A DNA stretch of 5,501 nucleotides from Nonomuraea sp. (GTDB taxonomy: Bacteria > Actinomycetota > Actinomycetes > Streptosporangiales > Streptosporangiaceae): positions 1 through 5,501 of the forward strand of contig JABFVJ010000083.1 of assembly GCA_013362835.1 (NCBI GenBank). Reading direction: 5' to 3'. The translations under genes were made by a program, and so were the position numbers. Positions 1 through 4,367 of this stretch are shown piece after piece. How positions within the stretch are numbered: position 1 is the first letter of the stretch; each line of letters starts with the position of its first letter. The notes beneath the pieces were generated by a model, which was given only the letters and a program-made list of their open reading frames with translations, was not told the DNA's origin and did not search any database.

Positions 1-1
1 G

Positions 2-337
2 AACGAGGCCGTGCGCCAGGTCCGTACGGCCACCGCCAGGCAGCGGCCCGCCCGTCTGGGCGTCCTGTTCGACCTGGTCGGCGAGGTACGCCCGGAAGTG
101 CTGCGGCTCGTCCCCGGCCCGGTGGCCGCCGAACTCGCCACCCTGGCGGAGGGCGACCGCCCCCGGGACTGGCCCGCGCTCCTGGACCGCCTGCGCGCCC
201 TGGCGAACACGACCGGCTGGGACCCGCCCGACGGCGAGTGCCTGTGCCCCGGCGACGAGCCGTGCCGGTGCGGCCGCCGCCTCAACGCGGTCCGGCGGGT
301 CGAGCTGCCGACGGGCCCGAGCGCGGTCGCCGTGTGA
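2..337 (+). CDS. Unrecognised protein, C-terminal part, with CxC-x5-CxC tail (5' end outside window)
   Basis: I do not recognise this protein. The frame is open from the first complete codon at nt 2 and ends at the TGA at 335-337. The GTG at nt 11 is only the first in-frame start-type codon inside the window and has no ribosome binding site visible before it, so the gene very likely begins upstream. What remains is about 111 residues, rich in Arg, Ala and Leu, with a helical-looking middle (LLDRLRALAN). Near the end is a compact cysteine group, CLCPGDEPCRC (Cys at residues 77, 79, 85 and 87 counting from the GTG codon). The paired CxC spacing suggests metal binding or a disulfide, but that is inference. 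The next gene on the same strand starts 44 nt downstream, so the two may be cotranscribed. Third-position GC bias supports real coding. Confidence 0.6.
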   Translation, partial: NEAVRQVRTATARQRPARLGVLFDLVGEVRPEVLRLVPGPVAAELATLAEGDRPRDWPALLDRLRALANTTGWDPPDGECLCPGDEPCRCGRRLNAVRRVELPTGPSAVAV

Positions 338-366
338 CGCGCGGGATCGGGCATCATGGGACACCC

Positions 367-375
367 GAGGAGAGG
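367..375 (+). promoter_or_regulatory. Ribosome binding site (GAGGAGAGG) for the 382 gene
   Basis: A purine-rich GAGGAGAGG lies 6 nt before the ATG at 382. It decides the start: the same frame is open back to 238, but the upstream part overlaps the preceding gene and has no comparable site. Confidence 0.7.
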
Positions 376-381
376 ACGGCT

Positions 382-906
382 ATGGCTTTCGCGGTGGCGC
401 GGACGAGGGACGAGGCGCATCTCTACCTCGACCTGCATCCCTGCGCCTGCGGGTCGGCCGAGACGACCTGGCGCAACGGGCTGGCCGACGTCGAGGGCGA
501 GCTGGTCAGCCGCTACTTCGGCGCCTGCGAGGACTGCGGCACGCCCAGGGAGTACGTGTTCGGCCTGCCGGAGCGTCCCGTCGTGCCCATCGGCTACCCG
601 ACCTTCGGCGGCGCCGAGCCGTCGGATCTGCTCGACGCGGGCGAGTGGTTGTGGGTGGCCGACCTGACGGCGGGCGACGTGCCGGTGCACGACCGGGCCG
701 AGGCCAGGCGCGCGTTGCGGATCGCGACGGCGGCCGTCGAGGAGGTCGTCAAGTTCGTGCCTCCGGGCGCCGACGAGGTGCCCGACGACGGGTTCTGGTC
801 CGAGCGCGGGCTGGGGGTGCGGGCGGCCGAGCCCGGCAGGTTCCGGCTCGACCGGCTGCTGATCGTCAGGGACACCTACCAGGAGCTGGCGGGCGAGTAT
901 GCCTGA
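382..906 (+). CDS. Unrecognised small protein with putative CxC...CxxC zinc-binding site; paralogue of the next gene
   Basis: A 174-residue protein of a family I cannot name. I chose the ATG at 382 because of the strong GAGGAGAGG site just before it. The N-terminal part has YLDLHPCAC (Cys21, Cys23) followed by CEDCG (Cys49, Cys52), a CxC-x25-CxxC arrangement like a small zinc ribbon; metal binding is inferred from spacing only. The C-terminal half carries KFVPPGADEVP followed by FWSERG (residues 124-143) and an EPGR motif (150-153), all repeated in the downstream gene. There is no signal peptide and no membrane segment, so the protein is probably cytosolic. It overlaps the next gene by 8 nt, implying one operon and coupled translation. 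Function unknown; the sequence alone does not say whether it is regulatory, structural or part of a toxin-immunity-type pair. Confidence 0.8.
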   Translation: MAFAVARTRDEAHLYLDLHPCACGSAETTWRNGLADVEGELVSRYFGACEDCGTPREYVFGLPERPVVPIGYPTFGGAEPSDLLDAGEWLWVADLTAGDVPVHDRAEARRALRIATAAVEEVVKFVPPGADEVPDDGFWSERGLGVRAAEPGRFRLDRLLIVRDTYQELAGEYA

Positions 907-1429
907 GCTCGCCCGTTCGCTGGTGGAGGCGTACGTCTATCTCGACCTGGTGGCCCAGGGCGGCTCGGGCCGGGCGACGGTCGCGCGCGAGCCGGAGGGC
1001 CTGCTGGTCCGGCTCGGCGACGTCGAGATCCTGGTGCCCTACGAGGCCGAGGCGGCGGCGCGCGAGTCCGGCCTGACGTACGGGTCGGGGCTGTCGGAGC
1101 TGATCGACCCCGGCCAGTGGACGCTGATCGCCGCCACGTACGCGTCCCGCGCCCTGGAGGGCGGCCTGTTCTACGCCGCCGACCCCGATCCCGAGCGGTT
1201 CGACGACGTCGCGACCGGCTGGCGGTTCGCCGCCGACGCCGTGGCCGAGGCGCTGAAGTTCTTCCCGCCGGGAGCCGCCGACCTGCCTCCCGGCGCCTTC
1301 TGGAGCGACCTGGGCCGGTCGGTGCGCGAGAGCGAGCCCGGCCGCCTCACCAGGGCGCGGCTTGAGGACGATCTCGCCTTCTACCGCCAGAGCCTCGACG
1401 ACTTCCTGCGTCTCCACACCGCCTCCTGA
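899..1429 (+). CDS. Unrecognised small protein, diverged tandem paralogue lacking the cysteines
   Basis: A 176-residue protein starting at the ATG at 899, inside the end of the previous gene (8-nt overlap). A purine-rich GGGCGAG immediately before the start and an AGGAG at 881-885 could serve as ribosome binding sites. It aligns along its length with the upstream product: EAYVYLDL matches EAHLYLDL; LSELIDPGQW matches PSDLLDAGEW; KFFPPGAADLP followed by FWSDLG (residues 120-139) matches KFVPPGADEVP...FWSERG with no gap; and EPGR matches EPGR. The region holding the four cysteines upstream is replaced here by Cys-free sequence (residues 18-50), so a metal site, if real in the sister protein, is lost. 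No signal peptide or membrane segment is seen. The pair most simply reflects tandem duplication and divergence, perhaps into two subunits of a heteromer. Function unknown. Confidence 0.8.
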   Translation: MPELARSLVEAYVYLDLVAQGGSGRATVAREPEGLLVRLGDVEILVPYEAEAAARESGLTYGSGLSELIDPGQWTLIAATYASRALEGGLFYAADPDPERFDDVATGWRFAADAVAEALKFFPPGAADLPPGAFWSDLGRSVRESEPGRLTRARLEDDLAFYRQSLDDFLRLHTAS

Positions 1430-1452
1430 CGGTCGCGCGACAGTAAGGCCCC

Positions 1453-1507
1453 CATTACCGATTCGCTACTTCTACTTTGGGTAGTCGAGTAACTACGTTC
1501 GGTAATG
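1453..1507. repeat. Inverted repeat CATTACCGA / TCGGTAATG, 9-bp perfect arms, 37-bp spacing
   Basis: The arms at 1453-1461 and 1499-1507 are exact reverse complements. They bracket the most AT-rich part of the leader ahead of the terpene cyclase gene, and their centres lie 46 bp apart. This could be a pair of binding half-sites for a regulator that loops or spans the promoter, or a stem at the 5' end of the mRNA. No known regulator consensus was recognised. Confidence 0.5.
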
Positions 1508-1522
1508 TCCTTCTGTTCCTCC

Positions 1523-1530
1523 AGGAAGAA
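1523..1530 (+). promoter_or_regulatory. Ribosome binding site (AGGAAGAA) fixing the cyclase start
   Basis: AGGAAGAA ends 7 nt before the ATG at 1538. The in-frame ATG at 1505 has no Shine-Dalgarno-like sequence and lies inside the inverted-repeat arm, so 1538 is preferred. Confidence 0.65.
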
Positions 1531-1537
1531 GCGCGCC

Positions 1538-2635
1538 ATGCCCCAGTCCACCGCGGCTCCGCGGCTTCCGGCAGGCCCCACGGGCCTGGGAACCTCCGCA
1601 CTTCGCCTCCCGGGACCACCCCTCGCCCACCCCGCCGTCCTCGCGCCCCTCCCCTACGTGGAGCGGGAGTGGGGCGACGGCTCCTACCCGCCCCTCTACT
1701 GCCCGGCGACGGTCCGCGACGACGAGGCGCTCGGCGCGGAGGTCGACCGGCGGCTGGTCGCGTGGGCGGAGAAGGTGGGGCTGCACGAAGGGCGGATGGA
1801 GGAGTTCGCCGCCACCCGGTTCGGCCGGCTCGCGATGCTCACCCACCCCGACAGCGACGACCCCGACCTGCTGCTGGTCGCCGCCCAGATGAACACCGCC
1901 TGGTGGGCCGCCGACGACTACTACGCCGACGAGACCGAGCTCGGCGCGACCCCCACCGAGCTGCCGCCGCGCCTCGCGCTCGTCATGTCGGCCATGGACC
2001 CGCCGCCGCCCGCGGGCGGCTACACCGCGCAGCTCGAAGAGGCGATCGAGGCCGACCCCGTGCTCGTCGCGCTCCGGTCGGCCACCGCCCACCTGTCCCG
2101 CCACGCCACCCCGTCGCAGGTCATGCGGGCCTGCAACACCACCTTCCAGATGTACGTGAGCTGGGACGCCTACGCCGCCTGGCGCTACTTCGAGACGCCC
2201 CCGCCCGTCTGGCGCTACCTCGCGGCCCGGCAGCACGACAGCTTCTACACCTCCATGACCCTCATCGACGTCGTCGCCGCCTACGAGCTGACCGCCAACC
2301 TCTTCTACGACCGGCGCTTCCACACCGCCCTCATGCAGGCCGGCACCGCGAGCGTCATCGTCAACGACCTCCACTCCGTGGCCAGGGAGGCGGCCGACGA
2401 GCTCCCCGACTCCAACCTGATCCTGCTCATCGCGGCCGAGGAGCAGTGCTCCACCCGCGAGGCGACCGAACGCGCCGTCGCGCTCCACAACGACTTCGTC
2501 AAAGGCTTCGAGACCAGCCAGCGAGAGCTCGCCGCAGTCCCGTCCACGGAGCTGCAGCGGTTCCTGCGTGGCGCCCAGGGCTGGATGGCCGGTTGCCTCG
2601 AATGGCACGGCAGCAGCAGCCGCTACAACTCATGA
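1538..2635 (+). CDS. 2-Methylisoborneol synthase-like class I terpene cyclase
   Basis: A 365-residue class I terpene cyclase. It should ionise 2-methylgeranyl diphosphate in a Mg2+-dependent reaction and cyclise it to a C11 bornane product, 2-methylisoborneol or the related 2-methylenebornane. Visible marks are the acidic metal motif DDYYADE (126-132), the second metal motif NDLHSVARE (276-284, fitting NDxxSxxxE), an arginine (Arg231) about 45 residues before it at the usual pyrophosphate-sensor position, and the C-terminal Arg-Tyr pair (362-363). LYCPATVRDD, LTHPDSDDPD and PPVWRYL resemble the 2-methylisoborneol synthases of Streptomyces as I remember them. The proline-rich N-terminal extension is short, about 40 residues; Streptomyces enzymes have roughly 100 or more. 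The methyltransferase gene just downstream supplies the methylated substrate and fixes the pathway. The exact product (alcohol or olefin) cannot be read from motifs. A cytosolic enzyme with no signal peptide. Confidence 0.88.
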   Translation: MPQSTAAPRLPAGPTGLGTSALRLPGPPLAHPAVLAPLPYVEREWGDGSYPPLYCPATVRDDEALGAEVDRRLVAWAEKVGLHEGRMEEFAATRFGRLAMLTHPDSDDPDLLLVAAQMNTAWWAADDYYADETELGATPTELPPRLALVMSAMDPPPPAGGYTAQLEEAIEADPVLVALRSATAHLSRHATPSQVMRACNTTFQMYVSWDAYAAWRYFETPPPVWRYLAARQHDSFYTSMTLIDVVAAYELTANLFYDRRFHTALMQAGTASVIVNDLHSVAREAADELPDSNLILLIAAEEQCSTREATERAVALHNDFVKGFETSQRELAAVPSTELQRFLRGAQGWMAGCLEWHGSSSRYNS

Positions 2636-2638
2636 CAA

Positions 2639-2657
2639 CCGGCCGGCCCCCGGCCGG
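2639..2657 (+). other. Intercistronic GC hairpin before the methyltransferase ribosome binding site
   Basis: CCGGCCGG (2639-2646), a CCC loop, and CCGGCCGG (2650-2657) give an 8-bp all-GC stem starting 3 nt after the cyclase stop codon and ending directly at the AAAGGAG site. No U-tract follows, so it is not a standard intrinsic terminator. A ribosome finishing the cyclase would reach into the stem, which suggests translational coupling or protection of a processed mRNA end. Each arm is itself palindromic, so alternative folds exist. Confidence 0.55.
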
Positions 2658-2664
2658 AAAGGAG
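2658..2664 (+). promoter_or_regulatory. Ribosome binding site (AAAGGAG) fixing the methyltransferase start
   Basis: A near-consensus AAAGGAG ends 9 nt before the GTG at 2674. This favours that GTG over the in-frame ATG at 2632, which overlaps the cyclase stop (ATGA). Confidence 0.7.
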
Positions 2665-2673
2665 CTCCCCCAG

Positions 2674-3528
2674 GTGACCGTCAACACCCAGTCCCCCGTG
2701 CTCACCAGCCACTACCAGCGCTCCGTCGCCAGCTACTGGAACGCCGAGAAGAACCCGGTCAACCTGCGCCTCGGCGACGTCGACGGCTTCTACCACCACC
2801 ACTACGGCATCGGCGAGGTGAACTGGTCCGTACTCGACGGCCCCGAGGAGACCCGCGAGGAACGCGTGGTCAAGGAGCTCCACCGGCTGGAGACCGCCCA
2901 GGCCGAGCTCCTCATCAGCCACCTCGGCCCGCTCGAACCCCACCACCGGGTGATGGACGCGGGCTCGGGCCGCGGCGGCACCAGCTTCCTGGTCAACCAG
3001 CGCCACGGCTGCGACGTCGAGGGCGTCTCCATCTCCGAGTCCCAGGTCGCCTTCGCCGGCGACCAGGCCAAGAAGCGCGGCGTCGACGACAAGGTCCGCT
3101 TCCACTTCCGCAACATGCTCGACACCGGCTTCGAGACGGGCTCGTTCCAGGCCATCTGGAACAACGAGAGCACCATGTACGTCGAGCTCGCCCTGCTGTT
3201 CGCCGAGCACTCCCGGCTGCTGCGCCGAGGCGGCCGCTACGTGTGCGTCACCGGCTGCTACAACGACGCCTACGGCCTGCCGTCACGCGCGGTCAGCCAG
3301 ATCAACGCCCACTACATCTGCGACATCCACCCCCGCAGCACCTATTTCGAGGAGATGGCCGCCAACCGCCTCGTCCCGGTCAGCGTCATCGACCTCACCC
3401 CGGCCACCATCCCCTACTGGGAGCTTCGGGCCCGCACCCATCTCGCTACCGGGATCGAGCAGTCGTTCCTCGACGCGTACAAGAGCGGCAGCTTCCAATA
3501 CCTGCTGATCGCCGCCGACCGCGTCTGA
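2674..3528 (+). CDS. Geranyl diphosphate C2-methyltransferase (SAM-dependent)
   Basis: A 284-residue class I methyltransferase that transfers a methyl group from S-adenosylmethionine to C2 of geranyl diphosphate, giving 2-methyl-GPP for the upstream cyclase. The SAM-binding glycine loop is VMDAGSGRGG (93-102). Family-specific blocks are YWNAEKNPVNLRLGDVDG (21-38), HHHYGIG (41-47), NNESTMYV (163-170), SQINAHYICDIH (208-219), PYWELRA (247-253) and the C-terminus SFQYLLIAADRV. These closely match the Streptomyces GPP methyltransferase sequence from memory; Tyr44 and Glu165 correspond to residues implicated in its catalysis. GTG 2674 is chosen for its AAAGGAG site. The ATG at 2632, overlapping the cyclase stop, would add 14 residues and may also be used; Streptomyces homologues have a short variable N-terminus either way. 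Cotranscribed with the cyclase. The stop codon abuts that of the convergent hydrolase gene. Confidence 0.93.
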   Translation: MTVNTQSPVLTSHYQRSVASYWNAEKNPVNLRLGDVDGFYHHHYGIGEVNWSVLDGPEETREERVVKELHRLETAQAELLISHLGPLEPHHRVMDAGSGRGGTSFLVNQRHGCDVEGVSISESQVAFAGDQAKKRGVDDKVRFHFRNMLDTGFETGSFQAIWNNESTMYVELALLFAEHSRLLRRGGRYVCVTGCYNDAYGLPSRAVSQINAHYICDIHPRSTYFEEMAANRLVPVSVIDLTPATIPYWELRARTHLATGIEQSFLDAYKSGSFQYLLIAADRV

Positions 3529-4329
3529 TCAACCGGCGAGCGCGGCGGCCAGCTCCCACGGGTCGTGGGCCGAGAAGACCGTCACCTGGTCGCCGTGGTC
3601 GCGCACCAGCTCCCGCAGCCGGGCCTGGGTGCCGAGCCGCAGGTCGTGGTGGACCTCCGAGCTGGTCTGCACGAGGTCCATCAGCGGGTGCGGGTGCGGG
3701 TCCGGCTGGAGTTCGCGGTGGTAGTAGTAGGCGTCGCCGCCGTGCAGGAGCCACCGGTCCCCCTCGCGTACGGCGACGCCGGTGTGCCCGGCGGTGTGTC
3801 CGCCGAGGGGGATCAGCCTGATCTCCTCGGGCAGGCCCTCCGGCCGGATCGAGGTGAAGCCGAACCAGTCGTCGTTCGGCTCGGGCGTGTAGGTGACCCA
3901 GTCGGGGCCGTGCGCCCAGTGGGCCGGGCGGTAGCGGAAGGCATCGCCGGACAGCGCCGCCTCCAGCTCGGCGGCCAGCACGTGCACCCGCGCCCCCGGG
4001 AAGTCGGGCAGGCCGCCGCAGTGGTCCACGTCGAGATGGGTGACGATCACGTGGCGGACGTCCTCCGGCGCGTACCCCAGGCGGGCGATCTGGCGTACTG
4101 CCGTCTCCTCCTCGGCCAGCACGGGCTCGGCCATCTGGACCCAGTCCGCGCCGAGCGTGGCGGCCGGGTCACGCACGTCGCCGAGCCCGAGCCCGGTCTC
4201 GACCAGCACGAGCCCGTCGGACGGGGTCTCCACCAGCAGGCAGTGGTTCACGGCGTGCGCGGGCGGCGGGCCGTCGTAGGTGGCTTCGATCTTCCGTACG
4301 GATCCGCAGTTCAGGTGATGAATGTGCAT
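3529..4329 (-). CDS. Metallo-beta-lactamase-fold hydrolase (lactonase-like)
   Basis: A 266-residue MBL-fold metal-dependent hydrolase beginning MHIHHLNCGS, a start typical of a common actinomycete MBL group. The metal-ligand series is THLDVDHCGG (His98, Asp100, Asp102, His103), GGHTAGHTG (His181), LHGGDAYYY (bridging Asp199) and FSAHD (His255). The first motif is HxDxDH rather than the usual HxHxDH, so one Zn1 histidine is an aspartate; the codon is GAC, one base from a His codon. The length and layout resemble quorum-quenching lactonases, but the substrate is unknown and the name lactonase-like is only by fold. No signal peptide, so probably cytosolic. There is no good ribosome binding site; the promoter just upstream predicts a leaderless mRNA. 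It lies 38 nt behind the FAD monooxygenase on the same strand and may also be read through from it. The two could act in sequence on one aromatic or lactone compound, which is inference. Confidence 0.88.
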   Translation of the reverse strand: MHIHHLNCGSVRKIEATYDGPPPAHAVNHCLLVETPSDGLVLVETGLGLGDVRDPAATLGADWVQMAEPVLAEEETAVRQIARLGYAPEDVRHVIVTHLDVDHCGGLPDFPGARVHVLAAELEAALSGDAFRYRPAHWAHGPDWVTYTPEPNDDWFGFTSIRPEGLPEEIRLIPLGGHTAGHTGVAVREGDRWLLHGGDAYYYHRELQPDPHPHPLMDLVQTSSEVHHDLRLGTQARLRELVRDHGDQVTVFSAHDPWELAAALAG

Positions 4330-4335
4330 GCCTTG

Positions 4336-4366
4336 ATGGTGCGACTTGAACTGCGGTTCAAGTCAA
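4336..4366 (-). promoter_or_regulatory. MerR-family-type promoter/operator driving the hydrolase
   Basis: Read on the minus strand, TTGACT (4366-4361) serves as -35 and CACCAT (4341-4336) as a -10-like hexamer, 19 bp apart. The spacer is filled by the perfect dyad GACTTGAAC-CGCA-GTTCAAGTC (4364-4343). An over-long spacer holding a dyad is the signature of promoters activated by MerR-family regulators. The expected start 6-7 nt past the -10 falls on the A of the hydrolase ATG at 4329, so the transcript would be leaderless. No MerR gene is in the window. Confidence 0.7.
4343..4364. repeat. Perfect inverted repeat GACTTGAAC / GTTCAAGTC, 4-bp centre
   Basis: The 9-bp arms at 4343-4351 and 4356-4364 are exact reverse complements around TGCG (+ strand). 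It sits in the 38-nt gap between the monooxygenase stop and hydrolase start, is AT-richer than its surroundings, and is not followed by a T-run. It therefore fits an operator better than a terminator. Confidence 0.85.
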
Positions 4367-4367
4367 C

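Larger units (their letters stand above)
1430..1537 (+). promoter_or_regulatory. Leader and likely promoter region of the terpene operon
   Basis: This 108-nt gap is clearly poorer in GC than the flanking genes from about 1454 to 1520, as expected for an actinomycete promoter. It contains a long-spaced inverted repeat (listed separately), a tandem CTACTT-CTACTT at 1466-1477, and a GTAGT/ACTAC dyad at 1481-1485 and 1492-1496. A possible -10 hexamer TACGTT (1494-1499) has only a weak TTCTAC (1470-1475) upstream at 18 bp, so the exact promoter is a guess. No U-tract terminator for the preceding gene is visible. Confidence 0.5.

Noticed and set aside
1432..1441. Palindrome GTCGCGCGAC after the paralogue pair as a terminator
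   Set aside because: It leaves almost no loop, has no T-run, and such CG palindromes are expected often at this GC content.
1444..1463. TAA...CCGATT resembling a WhiG-type sporulation sigma promoter
   Set aside because: The spacing between the two elements is 11 bp rather than about 15 and the -10 match is incomplete.
1505..1537. Upstream ATG adding 11 residues to the cyclase
   Set aside because: No ribosome binding site and it lies in the inverted-repeat arm. The ATG at 1538 has AGGAAGAA 7 nt upstream. A leaderless start at 1505 is not excluded.
1477..3528. A continuous plus-strand open frame that could look like a 683-residue fusion ending in the methyltransferase
   Set aside because: The part before 2632 is low-complexity Arg/Pro/Ala-rich translation of the cyclase gene in the wrong frame. 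The cyclase itself has clear motifs in another frame.
3511..3549. GCCGCCG / CGGCGGC inverted repeat across the convergent stops as a bidirectional terminator
   Set aside because: The stem is 7 bp with a 25-nt interior, lies in coding sequence on both sides, lacks T-runs, and is a common codon-driven motif.
2568..3821. Long plus-strand open frame crossing the methyltransferase and the convergent stops
   Set aside because: Its translation is almost only Arg, Pro, Gly and Ala and it has no family motifs; the methyltransferase frame is unmistakable.
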